A DNA stretch of 64,000 bases from Novosphingobium fuchskuhlense (lineage in GTDB: Bacteria > Pseudomonadota > Alphaproteobacteria > Sphingomonadales > Sphingomonadaceae), in contig NZ_KQ954244.1 in assembly GCF_001519075.1 (NCBI RefSeq), positions 1,195,934 to 1,259,933 of the forward strand, in the 5' to 3' direction. Shown in pieces: positions 24,676-33,280 of this stretch. Below the pieces are notes generated by a model, which saw only the letters and a program-made list of their open reading frames with translations, did no database searches and had not been told where the DNA came from. How positions within the stretch are numbered: the first letter of the stretch is position 1; each line of letters opens with the position of its first letter. The position numbers were made by a program, and so were the translations under genes.

Positions 24676-25737
24676 TCAGGCCGCCTTGCTGAAAGCGTGA
24701 CGCGCGATCGTGCCGATCGGTGCGACGACGCCGGCGGCGCCGAGCGCGATGGCCGCGCGGGGCATGCCGAACACCGTGCTGGTGGCCTCGTCCTGCGCGA
24801 TGGTGCGCGCACCGGTCCGGGCGAGCGCCAGAAGGCCTTCTGCGCCATCGGTCCCCATGCCGGTGAGAAGGATGCCGACCGCACCCGCGCCGACCACTTC
24901 GGCAACCGAGTGGAACAGCACGTCGACGCTGGGGAGGTGGCCGGAAACCGGCTCGCCCCGGCGCAGACGCTGGTAGAGATGACCGCTGCGCCCGCCGACG
25001 GTGAAGTGCCGTTCATCGCCCGGCGCGATGTAGACATGCCCATCGAGCAGCGGCAGATCGGGCTCTGCAATCACGATACGCGGCGGGCAGGACTGATCGA
25101 GCGTGCGCGCGACGGCCGGGGCAAAGCGCGCGGAAATGTGCTGGACGACCACCGTGGGCGGGCAATCGGCGGGAAAGCCGCCAAGCAGGACCTGAAGCGC
25201 TTCCACGCCGCCGGTGGAGGAGCCGATGGCGATCAGGCGCGGGCGTTCGGTGAGCGCCGGGCTGCGGGGCGCGGTGGACGTGCGCGGCGGCGTGGACGGC
25301 GGCGGAGGTGCGGGCCGCGTGACAAAACGCACCTTCGATGCATCGCGGATGAGATCGGCAAGCCGGCCCTGATCGTCGAACCCGTAGCTGCCGCCGCCTT
25401 CGCTCTTCGCGTAGCAGCCGACGGCGCCGATCGCGAGCGCGCGTGCAGTGGTTTCAGCGCCTTCATGGGTCGAGCCCGAAACGACGATGACCGGCGTGGG
25501 GCGCAGCGCCATGATCTTCTCAAGGAAATCGAGCCCGTTCATGCCGGGCATCTCGACATCGAGCGTGACCACGTCGGGATCGAGCTCGCGGATCATCTGG
25601 CGGCCTTCCGCCGCATTGGCCGCGGCGCCGACTACGACGATATCGTCCTCGCGCTCGAAGCGGGCCTGCAGGATGGCGCGCATCGTCGCGGAATCCTCGA
25701 CGATCACGACGCGGATAGGCTTGGTCGTACGGCTCAT
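24676..25737 (-). CDS. cheB: Chemoreceptor methylesterase CheB
   Basis: The gene encodes 353 residues from the ATG at 25737, overlapping the cheR stop (ATGA). It has an N-terminal receiver domain (D60 in VVTLDVEMPGMNG), a Pro/Ser/Thr-rich linker (about 141-165) and a C-terminal esterase domain. The esterase has a complete triad: S174 (IGSSTGG), H200 (TVVVQHISARF) and D297 (LTGMGTDGAEG). It removes methyl groups from receptors and resets sensitivity, opposing CheR. Confidence 0.95.
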   Translation of the reverse strand: MSRTTKPIRVVIVEDSATMRAILQARFEREDDIVVVGAAANAAEGRQMIRELDPDVVTLDVEMPGMNGLDFLEKIMALRPTPVIVVSGSTHEGAETTARALAIGAVGCYAKSEGGGSYGFDDQGRLADLIRDASKVRFVTRPAPPPPSTPPRTSTAPRSPALTERPRLIAIGSSTGGVEALQVLLGGFPADCPPTVVVQHISARFAPAVARTLDQSCPPRIVIAEPDLPLLDGHVYIAPGDERHFTVGGRSGHLYQRLRRGEPVSGHLPSVDVLFHSVAEVVGAGAVGILLTGMGTDGAEGLLALARTGARTIAQDEATSTVFGMPRAAIALGAAGVVAPIGTIARHAFSKAA

Positions 25738-26603
25738 GCCTCGCTCCGACGGTAGATGGTGGGGCCCGCCGTGGCGAGCAACTGGAGCGCGGGGCCGGTC
25801 ACGCGTTCGCTGTGACCGACATAGAGCCAGCCGCCGGGCACGAGCGCTTCGGCAAAGCGCGCGACAAGGCGCTCCTTGGTGGGATTGTCGAAATAGATCA
25901 TCACGTTGCGGCAGAAGATCACATCGAACTTGCCTTGCATCGGCCAGGGGCCGTGCAGATTGAGCGTGCGGAAGCGGGCCAGCGAGCGCACGGCCGGGGC
26001 GATCTCGGCTTCCTCTCCGGCGGGCACCGTCCAGGCGCGCACGAGCGCCTCGGGGACGGCTTTCAGCTCCTCGGTGCGGTAGCGCGCGGCCTCCGCCTTG
26101 CGCAGCGCGTGGGCGGCGATGTCGCTGGCGAGCAGGCGTACATCGCCGCGCGCAAGGTGCTCGCCGGCGGCGCGGTCCGGGCCCAGCAGGGTCATCAGCA
26201 GCGACCAGGTTTCCTCCCCGCTCGAGCTGCCGGCGGACCACAGGCGGACCTTGCCGCCGCGCCCCAGCGTTTCGAGCAGGCCAGGCCGCACGTGGCTCGC
26301 GAAGTGCTCGAAGTGATGCGCTTCGCGGTAGAAGAAAGTGTGGTTGGTGGTGAGCGCCATGATCGCACGATTGCGCTCCTCGGCGTCCTCGCGGATGCGC
26401 AGGATGTAGGACCCGAACGTGGCGCAGCCCGAATCGCGCACCAGCGGGGCGAGGCGCGAATAGACCAGCATGGCCTTGCCCTCGGCCAGCACGATGCCGG
26501 CCTCGCGGTGCGCGATCTCGCTCACCGCAGCAAAGTCTGCCGCGCTGTAGATGCCGGGGCTGATGCCCGGCAGCGTTTCGGGAGGAGCCAGCATGGCGGT
26601 CAA
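25734..26603 (-). CDS. cheR: Chemoreceptor methyltransferase CheR
   Basis: The protein has 289 residues. The N-terminal helical domain and NHTFFYREAHHFEHF segment are followed by the SAM-binding motif (KVRLWSAGSSSGEETWSLLM) and FDVIFCRNVMIYFD, all typical of CheR. It methylates receptor glutamates using S-adenosylmethionine. Its start overlaps the cheA stop and its stop overlaps the cheB start, four bases each. Confidence 0.95.
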   Translation of the reverse strand: MTAMLAPPETLPGISPGIYSAADFAAVSEIAHREAGIVLAEGKAMLVYSRLAPLVRDSGCATFGSYILRIREDAEERNRAIMALTTNHTFFYREAHHFEHFASHVRPGLLETLGRGGKVRLWSAGSSSGEETWSLLMTLLGPDRAAGEHLARGDVRLLASDIAAHALRKAEAARYRTEELKAVPEALVRAWTVPAGEEAEIAPAVRSLARFRTLNLHGPWPMQGKFDVIFCRNVMIYFDNPTKERLVARFAEALVPGGWLYVGHSERVTGPALQLLATAGPTIYRRSEA

Positions 26604-28771
26604 GCAGCTTCGGCCAGCGACTGTACGGGGCTCAGGCTCTGGCCGGAGAGGCTGCGCGCGACGAGGCTGTCGACATCGACGATCAGCGCGACCATCCCAT
26701 CGCCGAGGATGGTGGCTCCCGAGACACCTTCAACCGAGCGGTAGTGGGTGTCGAGGCTCTTGATCACGACCTGGCGCTGATCGCAGATCGCATCGACGAG
26801 GAGGGCCGCGCGCCCCGCACCTTCGGTCTCGACCACGATCAGCACGCCTTCATGCGCCTGCTCGATCGCGCCCTGCGCGCCGACGGCGGCATGGAGCGGG
26901 AGCACCGGGATGAACTTGCCGCGCACGTTGATCATCGCGCGGTGTGCGCCGAGGCCCTGTACTTCGGCCTCGGTTGGGCGCAGGCTTTCGACGACGTTGG
27001 CCAGCGGCACGACGAGCGTCTGGTCACCCACGTTGACGACCATGCCGTCCGAAATGGCGAGGGTGAGCGGCAGGGTGAGGGTGAAGGTGGTGCCCGAGCC
27101 GGGCTCGCTGTCGATGGTGATGCGCCCGCCCAGTTCCTTCACGTTCTGGCGCACGACATCCATGCCGACGCCGCGGCCGGAAACGTTGGTGATCTGCGCG
27201 GCGGTGGAGAAGCCGGGGGCGAAGATGAGGTGGTCGATCTCTTCCTTCGAGAGCTGGGCATCGGGGGCGACAAGGCCCTTCTCGACCGCCTTGGCAAAGA
27301 CGCGCTCGCGGTTGATGCCCGCGCCGTCGTCGGCAATGCGGATGAGGATGCGCCCCGAACGGTGCTCGGCGGAGAGGGTGAGCGTGCCTTCGGCAGGCTT
27401 GCCGGCGGCGATCCGCGTCTCGGCGCTTTCGATGCCGTGGTCCACCGCGTTGCGGATGAGGTGGGTGAGCGGCTCGCCCAGGCGCTCGATCACGGTCTTG
27501 TCGAGTTCGGTGCTTTCACCCGAGACTTCGAGGCGGACATGCTTGCCGGTGGTGGCGGTGAGTTCGCGCAGGATGCGGGGCACGCGGCTGAAGACCGAGC
27601 CGATCGGCTGGGCGCGGATCGACATCGCCGATTCCTGGATGTCGCGGGTGAGCCCTTCGAGGATGGTGAGCTCCTCCTTCACCGCGAGGCCATCGCCCGC
27701 GAGGCGCTGCGCCATCATCGCCTGTGCGATGACGAGTTCCCCAACCGCGTCGATCAGCTTGTCGAGCTTGCCGAGTTCGATGCGGATCGACTGGCCAAGG
27801 GCAGGCGGCGCAGGCGGTGCAGGCGCGGCGGCGGCGGGAGCGGGCGCCATGCCGCCAGCCTCTGCGGCAGCGGCGACCGGCGCGGGCGCGGCGGGCGCTG
27901 CGACCGGCACCGGGGCCGGGGCCGGGCGGACGGCGGGCATCGGCGCATCGCTGCCAACATCAAGGCCGCAATCATCGCCGACGAATTCGAAGATATCGCG
28001 CGCGCTCGCCTCGCTGACATCGGCGTCGAGCGAGAAGGTCCAGCCGAGATAGCCGGTGCCGGGATCCAGCGTATCGAGCGGGGGAACCGCGCCGCAATCG
28101 CATTCGATGCAGCGCGCGCCGAGCGCGGTCAGCTCGCGCAGCAGGAGCAGCGGTTCGCCGCCGTTGCGCATGGCGCCGGCGTGGGGGCGGACCTTGAGCA
28201 GCCACGCGGAGGCAGGGGCCGGAGCGGGGGTGTCCATCGCGCCCGTGATATCGTCGAGCATGGCGTCGAGATCGAAGGGATCGCTGCCGGTGTCGTCGTC
28301 TGCCGATGCGGCCACGGGGGCAGCCACAGGGGCAGCCACGGGGGCAGCGGGGGCGGGTTCGGCAGCAGGGACAGGCGCGGGAGCAGCGCCTGCGTTGGCG
28401 GCCTGGGCGGCGGTCAGCTCGGCAAGGAGGCCGACATCGTCCGGCACCTCGGCAAGGCCGCGCGCGGCGCCGACGTGGTCGGACAGCGTATCAAGCGCGC
28501 GCAGCAGAAGATCGACGAGCGGTTCGGTCACTGCAACCGCGCCTTCGCGCACATCGGAGAGCAACGTCTCGAACGTGTGGGTGAAGGCCTGCAGCGCGAC
28601 ATAGCCGAAGGCGCCCGCGCCGCCCTTGATCGAGTGGACTGCACGGAACACCGCGTTGACGGTGTCATCATCCTGCGTGCCGGCCTTGCAGGCGGCGAGG
28701 CCGGATTCGGCCGCTGCCAGCGATTCCTCGCACTCGGCGAAGAAGATTGCCTGGATTTCCTCGGCGTTCAT
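26600..28771 (-). CDS. cheA: Chemotaxis histidine kinase CheA
   Basis: The protein has 723 residues. The N-terminal HPt domain has phospho-accepting H46 (AVHSIKGGAGAFGY). Two Ala/Pro-rich linkers flank a small middle domain. The dimerisation helix pair begins at about residue 330, followed by the kinase (N box LIRNAVDHGIES, G boxes ADDGAGINRE and GRGVGMDVV) and a C-terminal CheW-like domain. It phosphorylates CheY and CheB. Start and stop overlap the neighbouring genes. Confidence 0.95.
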   Translation of the reverse strand: MNAEEIQAIFFAECEESLAAAESGLAACKAGTQDDDTVNAVFRAVHSIKGGAGAFGYVALQAFTHTFETLLSDVREGAVAVTEPLVDLLLRALDTLSDHVGAARGLAEVPDDVGLLAELTAAQAANAGAAPAPVPAAEPAPAAPVAAPVAAPVAASADDDTGSDPFDLDAMLDDITGAMDTPAPAPASAWLLKVRPHAGAMRNGGEPLLLLRELTALGARCIECDCGAVPPLDTLDPGTGYLGWTFSLDADVSEASARDIFEFVGDDCGLDVGSDAPMPAVRPAPAPVPVAAPAAPAPVAAAAEAGGMAPAPAAAAPAPPAPPALGQSIRIELGKLDKLIDAVGELVIAQAMMAQRLAGDGLAVKEELTILEGLTRDIQESAMSIRAQPIGSVFSRVPRILRELTATTGKHVRLEVSGESTELDKTVIERLGEPLTHLIRNAVDHGIESAETRIAAGKPAEGTLTLSAEHRSGRILIRIADDGAGINRERVFAKAVEKGLVAPDAQLSKEEIDHLIFAPGFSTAAQITNVSGRGVGMDVVRQNVKELGGRITIDSEPGSGTTFTLTLPLTLAISDGMVVNVGDQTLVVPLANVVESLRPTEAEVQGLGAHRAMINVRGKFIPVLPLHAAVGAQGAIEQAHEGVLIVVETEGAGRAALLVDAICDQRQVVIKSLDTHYRSVEGVSGATILGDGMVALIVDVDSLVARSLSGQSLSPVQSLAEAA

Positions 28772-29043
28772 GCCCCTACTCCCACATGACCGGCTTCATC
28801 GAAAAGCTCGGCTTCGAGGCCGAGCTGGCGCGCGGTTTCGCGCAAGTGGTCGGACGGCTCGATCACCGCGCCATCACCGGTGCGGCGCGCGCTGACGAGA
28901 AGCTGGAGCATGGCCTGCCCGATCTGGGTGCACTCGCGCGCATTGATGTGGAGCGCGCCCGAACCGAGCCCGGCCACCATTTCGGGCAGCAGGGCCTCGG
29001 CTGCGGCGCGGTCGCACCGGGGGGGCAGGGTGATCGTCGGCAT
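28768..29043 (-). CDS. STAS-domain protein heading the che operon
   Basis: The gene encodes 91 residues from the ATG at 29043 (MPTITLPPRCDRAAAEALLP). The whole protein is a STAS (anti-anti-sigma-like) fold with the usual helix around ECTQIGQAMLQLLVSARR. The phosphorylatable Ser of SpoIIAA-like proteins is not evident (CTQIG in its place), so it may bind a partner without a phosphorylation switch. Its stop overlaps the cheA start, and similar STAS genes often sit before cheA. The role is unproven. Confidence 0.75.
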   Translation of the reverse strand: MPTITLPPRCDRAAAEALLPEMVAGLGSGALHINARECTQIGQAMLQLLVSARRTGDGAVIEPSDHLRETARQLGLEAELFDEAGHVGVGA

Positions 29044-29245
29044 AGAGGCGGTTTCCCTCGCTGGCCCCTGGGGTGGGGGCACGCTGTCCCAACCGGCATA
29101 GGCGGCAAGCGGCAAAGGTCGCCTTGCCCCGACCTTACGGTGAGATACTTAACGCGGTGAGGAGGATTTGCTGGGAAGGACCGCGCTAGCACGGCGGCAC
29201 AGGCGCCGATGCACCGGCGCGAAGATCAGGAAGGTCAGCCTCTCC
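29044..29245. promoter_or_regulatory. Divergent promoter region between che operon and second cheB
   Basis: These 202 bases separate oppositely oriented che transcripts. I could not find a convincing sigma54 (GG-N10-GC) or sigma28 element on either strand. The reverse strand has repeated TTGCCG/GCCGC blocks near 29,090-29,115. An AGGAGG motif at about 29,159 precedes a possible upstream start of the second cheB, which argues for some caution about that gene's start. Confidence 0.4.
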
Positions 29246-30277
29246 ATGCACGAAGCCCGGGTTCTCGTGGTCGATGATTCCGCCGCGATGCGCGCGCTGT
29301 TCTCCGACATTCTGGACGAGGCGAAGAACGTCCGCGTTGTCGGCGTTGCCGCCAATGCCGGTGCCGCGCGGGAACAGATTGCCGAGCTCAAGCCCAATGT
29401 CATCACGCTCGATGTGGAGATGCCGGGGATGAGCGGGATCGAGTTCCTCGCCGAAATCATGGAAACCAATCCGCTCCCGGTGGTGATGCTCTCCAGCCTC
29501 ACCCAGGCCGGCACCGAAACCTCGCTCAAGGCTTATGAACTGGGCGCGGTGGAATGCTTCCCCAAGCCGCTCAAGGCCACGCCCGAGCAATTCAGCAAGA
29601 CGGTGGGCAAGCTCGGCAAGATCGTGCTTGCCGCCGCGAACAGCAATGTGCACGACCGCAAGGCGCGGCCCGAGCACAAGAGTGCGGCCGATGCCCCTTT
29701 CGAATGGAACGGGCGCATCGCCGCGTTCAGCGCCTCGATGGGCGGGATCGACGCGCTGACGACAATCCTCTCGCAGTTTCCGGCCAATTGCCCGCCGACC
29801 GTGGTGTGCCTGCAGGCCGAGCCGATGGTGGTCGAGACCTTCATCAAGCGGCTGGACACCGATCTCAAATGTAACGTGCGCGCCGCCAAGGATGGTGCGA
29901 GCCTGAGCCCCGGCACGATCCACATCGCGGCCGACCCGGAACGGCATGTGGTGGTCGAACCCGGCCAGCCGGCGAAGCTCCGCCTGATGGCGCGCGATCC
30001 GGTGGATGGCGTGCGGCCTTCCGCCAATCTCCTGTTCGGCTCGATCGCGCGCGGCGCGGTGCCCGCCGTCGGCACGGTGCTGACCGGCATGGGCAGCGAC
30101 GGTGCGCGCGGCCTCAAGCTGATGCGCGACGCGGGGCTCGATACCCTGGTGCAGGACCGCGCGACCGCAATGGTGGCCGAAGCCCCGACGGCCGCCATCG
30201 AACTTGAAGCCGCGACCCGCGAGGTTGGTCTCGGCGATCTGGGCGCAGCGGTGCTGAAGGCCTGCGCGATCGGCTGA
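29246..30277 (+). CDS. CheB paralogue lacking the catalytic histidine
   Basis: The gene encodes 343 residues from MHEARVLVVDDSAAMRALF; a longer frame from 29168 has a basic, unlikely N-terminus. The receiver domain is intact (D10-D11, D56 in VITLDVEMPGMSG). In the esterase domain the nucleophile S164 (SASMGG) and acid D285 (TGMGSDGARGL) remain. The position of the triad histidine holds Gln (PPTVVCLQAEP, Q190; CheB in the main operon has QH there). It may bind receptors or act as a phosphate sink instead of working as an esterase. Confidence 0.85.
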   Translation: MHEARVLVVDDSAAMRALFSDILDEAKNVRVVGVAANAGAAREQIAELKPNVITLDVEMPGMSGIEFLAEIMETNPLPVVMLSSLTQAGTETSLKAYELGAVECFPKPLKATPEQFSKTVGKLGKIVLAAANSNVHDRKARPEHKSAADAPFEWNGRIAAFSASMGGIDALTTILSQFPANCPPTVVCLQAEPMVVETFIKRLDTDLKCNVRAAKDGASLSPGTIHIAADPERHVVVEPGQPAKLRLMARDPVDGVRPSANLLFGSIARGAVPAVGTVLTGMGSDGARGLKLMRDAGLDTLVQDRATAMVAEAPTAAIELEAATREVGLGDLGAAVLKACAIG

Positions 30278-30533
30278 TCACACGAATACCCCTGGCGCTC
30301 ATCCCCTGAAAAGCGCCATCTCGGGCCCGTTCCTGCCATGCGTGCGGGGGCGGGCCTCTCTTTTTGCCGCGGGCGCGGGGCTGCGCTTTTTTCTCCTGCA
30401 ATCGTCCGAATCAGCATCCCTCGCACGAAAGGGAGGGGAATACGCGGAAACGGCGCTCGACAGGGTCGGTCTGCTGTGGTGTTTTAGTGGCGAGCGACTC
30501 ATAAGCATTTGTGAGCGTTGGGGGATTTTCGCC
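30278..30533. promoter_or_regulatory. Intergenic region: possible terminator and operator-like palindrome
   Basis: A GGCCCG/CGGGCC pairing followed by TCTCTTTTT (about 30,327-30,365) could terminate the second cheB transcript; the loop is long, so this is weak. At 30,498-30,515 lies CTCATAAGCATTTGTGAG, an 18-base palindrome with 6 of 7 arm positions matching, 18 bases before the next ATG. Its position suggests an operator for the B12-binding regulator gene, perhaps autoregulatory. Confidence 0.4.
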
Positions 30534-31427
30534 ATGGGACGGGCGGCAAGGGTTGCGGTGCCGGTAATCGACCGGCGAGGGCTGGAACGGCTAGAGACGC
30601 ATTTCGTGTCTCCCGACGTGTACCGCCGCGATGATGTGGCCGTGCGGCAGGCGCGGCTGGCAGAGGTCGTCGCCGATCGGATCATTCCGCAGCTCTTGCG
30701 GCTCCATACCGAAGTTCTTCCCGATGCGCCGCCCGTAGAGCTGGTGGTCGAGGCCCTGGCACCGAGCAGCTCGGACATCTCGGGCCTCGCGCATGTCGTG
30801 CTGGGCAGCGATCTGGAGGCGGCGGCACGCTATGTGCTGGTGCTGCGCGACCGCGGGCTTTCGATGGAAACGCTGTTTGTCGAGCTGCTCGAACCCGCAG
30901 CCCGCTATCTGGGCCAGCTGTGGGATCAGGACGAATGCGATTTCATCGACGTGACGCTGGGCGTGGCGCGGCTGCAGAAGCTGCTGGCCATGTTCAACGG
31001 TTCGCACCTGCTGCCGGAGCTCGACACCCGCCGCACCGTGCTGATGGCGATGACGCCGGGGGATCAGCACTCGTTCGGCGCGAACATGGTGCTGCGCTTT
31101 CTGGAAGGCGCAGGCTGGGACGTTGCGCCCGCGTTTGACCGCACCGCCGCCGAAATCGCGAGAGCCGTCGGTGCGCGGTGGTACGCGGTGGCAGGGCTGA
31201 CGGTCGGTTCGGAGCGCTCGCTGCCCGCGCTGGAAGAAACGATCCGGCTGATCCGGCGGGAATCGCGCAACCAGATGATCGCGGTGATGGTGGGCGGCCC
31301 GGTTTTTGCCGCGAATCCCGCGCTGGCGCTGGAAGTGGGGGCGGACGGCACCGCGATGAATGCGCCGACGGCGGTGCTGATGGCGCAGAAGCTGTTTGAC
31401 GAGATGGTGCTGAAAACCGCGAACTGA
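30534..31427 (+). CDS. Cobalamin-binding regulator, AerR/PpaA-like
   Basis: The gene encodes 297 residues from the ATG at 30534; the frame extends upstream but without plausible sequence. A helical cap domain (WDQDECDFIDVTLGVARLQK near 130-150) comes before a B12-binding Rossmann domain with D177-x-H179-x-x-G182 (PGDQHSFGANMV), the base-off/His-on motif. This layout matches AerR/PpaA-type proteins, which use cobalamin as a light sensor to tune a repressor such as PpsR. No photosynthesis gene is near; here it lies between chemotaxis and flagellar genes. It converges with fliS, seven bases apart. Confidence 0.75.
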   Translation: MGRAARVAVPVIDRRGLERLETHFVSPDVYRRDDVAVRQARLAEVVADRIIPQLLRLHTEVLPDAPPVELVVEALAPSSSDISGLAHVVLGSDLEAAARYVLVLRDRGLSMETLFVELLEPAARYLGQLWDQDECDFIDVTLGVARLQKLLAMFNGSHLLPELDTRRTVLMAMTPGDQHSFGANMVLRFLEGAGWDVAPAFDRTAAEIARAVGARWYAVAGLTVGSERSLPALEETIRLIRRESRNQMIAVMVGGPVFAANPALALEVGADGTAMNAPTAVLMAQKLFDEMVLKTAN

Positions 31428-31433
31428 GGAGGT

Positions 31434-31811
31434 TCAGTTCGCGGTGCCCAGCATCGCCTCGCGGATATCGAGGAGATCGGTGCGGATCGTTTCCAGCTGG
31501 GGTGCATCGAAGCGCAGGGCATTGTCGAGAATGGTGCGGCGCGCCGCCTGATAGAGCTGGAGCAGCGGCTGGCCGACCGGGTTCGAGGTGTCGACCCCAA
31601 GTTCCAGGGCCGTGATCGCGGCGACGGCGCGGGTGAGCGCGGCGCTCTTGGCGGCGTTGTCGCCCCGGCTTTGCGCGTAGATCGCGCGGCCGAGCGAGCC
31701 GGCGGCCTGTTCGAGGCACAGCGCGACGAGCTGGAGCGAGCTGGCACCCTTGACGCGTGCGTCGAAATCGACGCGGCGGTAGGTTTCGCCGGGGTCCTTG
31801 CGCAGCAGCAT
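31434..31811 (-). CDS. fliS: Flagellin export chaperone FliS
   Basis: The gene encodes 125 residues from the ATG at 31811, sharing a base with the fliD stop (TGATG). The helical FliS pattern is clear (YRRVDFDARVKGASSLQLVALC, then ALELGVDTSNPVGQPLLQLY). It binds the flagellin C-terminus in the cytoplasm and prevents early polymerisation. It is the last gene of the long reverse-strand fli string. Confidence 0.88.
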   Translation of the reverse strand: MLLRKDPGETYRRVDFDARVKGASSLQLVALCLEQAAGSLGRAIYAQSRGDNAAKSAALTRAVAAITALELGVDTSNPVGQPLLQLYQAARRTILDNALRFDAPQLETIRTDLLDIREAMLGTAN

Positions 31812-33250
31812 CAGTTGCTCTTCCCGTTCCACGCGTTGATCTGGGCCTGCAGGAACGACAGCGTCGATTTCGAGCCGCTGATGTTCGTATCGAGCTTGGC
31901 GAAGCGCGAGACGAGGCGCTGGCGCAGGTCTTCCTGCTTGGTGGTGATGTCGCTTTTCTGCGTGCCGAGCGTGGTCTGCAGCTTGGTGAGCCGCGCGATC
32001 GTGCCGCCGAGCGAGGAGGGATCGGTGGCGGCACCGACGGTGCGGGCGAGCTTGTCGAAGCTGGCGTAGACACCGTAGAGCCCGTTGGTGAACATCGCGC
32101 CGGTGCCGATGGGATCGCGCTTCAGCGTGGCGGCGAGGCGCGTGGTATCGAGCGCGAACGTGCCGTCGCGATTGGTCTTGAGGCCGAGATCGGCAAGCGT
32201 GGTGGGCGCGCCGGTGGCGTTGGCGGGCATGACCTGCGCGCTCGCCAGCGTGGTGAGCTGGCGGCGCAGGGCGCGCGTGCCGGGATCGTTGCTGAGCACG
32301 CCGGTGGTGGGGTCGGTATCCTTGTTGAGTTCCCCCACCATTTCGTTGAGCGCGGCGGTCAGGTCCTGCATCGCGCCGGTGATGGCGCTGCCGGGATCGC
32401 TGTAGCTGATCGTGGTGGGCGCGCCCGAGTTTGTGCCGGTGAGCTTGAGCGAAAGGCCGGGGGCGACATCGGTGACGGTGTTGGTCTTCGCCGTGCGCGC
32501 CACGCCGTCGAGCAGGAAGGCGGCGTCGGTCGCCGGAGCCTTGAGCCGGGTGGCATCGCCCGAGGGGTCCCAGGCCAGCGCGGCAAGGCCGGGTTCGGTT
32601 GGGCTTTCGGCCGCTTCGAGCACGAAGCCGTTGGCCGCGCCGTCCTCGCCCTTGAGCACGATCTGCGCGCCGCCGGTGCCGGTGGCGACATAGGCGGTGA
32701 CGCCCGCACCCTTGGCGTTGATGGCAGCGGCGACATCGGCAAGGGTGGCACCGGTGGGGATCGTGACATCGACCGCGGCGCGTACCGTATCGGCGGAGAA
32801 GGTGCCGCCGCTGACGGTGCCGAAGCGCAAGGTGAGCGTGCCTGCGCCGACGGGGGTGGTCTCTGCAGCGACGGGGGGCGTGACGAGGGTTTGCGCCTTG
32901 GCGAGCGAGGTGACCTCGAGCGTGGTGGTGCCGCGCCCGGTGGCGGCGCCCTTGCTGACCTGCGCGACGGCGCTGTTCGCGATCTGCGGCGTGGCGGCGA
33001 GATCGCCGGTGCGCACACGGTCGCCCAGCGAGGATGCCAGGCTGGAGATCATCGACTTGAGCGTGGAGGCCGACGAGATCTGGGTGGTGATCTTGTCCGT
33101 CTTCGCGGTGATCTGATCGAGCCGCGCGGCATATTGCGCGGCGGAGAGCTGTTCGGCCAGCTGCGACATGTTGATGCCGCTGCCCGCGCCGAGCGTGGAC
33201 ACCAGGCTGGCGGTGGCCGAAGTCGAAGAGGTTGCGGACGTGGTGGCCAT
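31811..33250 (-). CDS. fliD: Filament cap protein FliD
   Basis: The protein has 479 residues. The FliD N-terminal domain (GSGINMSQLAEQLSAAQYAA) and the C-terminal coiled-coil domain (LTKLQTTLGTQKSDITTKQE to the end) flank a Thr/Ala-rich middle. FliD caps the growing filament and aids flagellin folding. Length is usual. It follows flhB after 30 bases and overlaps fliS. Confidence 0.92.
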   Translation of the reverse strand: MATTSATSSTSATASLVSTLGAGSGINMSQLAEQLSAAQYAARLDQITAKTDKITTQISSASTLKSMISSLASSLGDRVRTGDLAATPQIANSAVAQVSKGAATGRGTTTLEVTSLAKAQTLVTPPVAAETTPVGAGTLTLRFGTVSGGTFSADTVRAAVDVTIPTGATLADVAAAINAKGAGVTAYVATGTGGAQIVLKGEDGAANGFVLEAAESPTEPGLAALAWDPSGDATRLKAPATDAAFLLDGVARTAKTNTVTDVAPGLSLKLTGTNSGAPTTISYSDPGSAITGAMQDLTAALNEMVGELNKDTDPTTGVLSNDPGTRALRRQLTTLASAQVMPANATGAPTTLADLGLKTNRDGTFALDTTRLAATLKRDPIGTGAMFTNGLYGVYASFDKLARTVGAATDPSSLGGTIARLTKLQTTLGTQKSDITTKQEDLRQRLVSRFAKLDTNISGSKSTLSFLQAQINAWNGKSN

Positions 33251-33280
33251 GCTTTCTAGAACGGCGGATTTTCAGGCGAG

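Noticed and set aside
26744..28789. 681-codon open frame opposite cheA
   Set aside because: It is an antisense shadow in very GC-rich DNA; it has Asp/Gly/Arg-biased composition and no recognisable domain, while cheA is certain.
31757..33259. 500-codon open frame opposite fliD
   Set aside because: Gly/Arg/Glu-rich shadow of a clear FliD gene.
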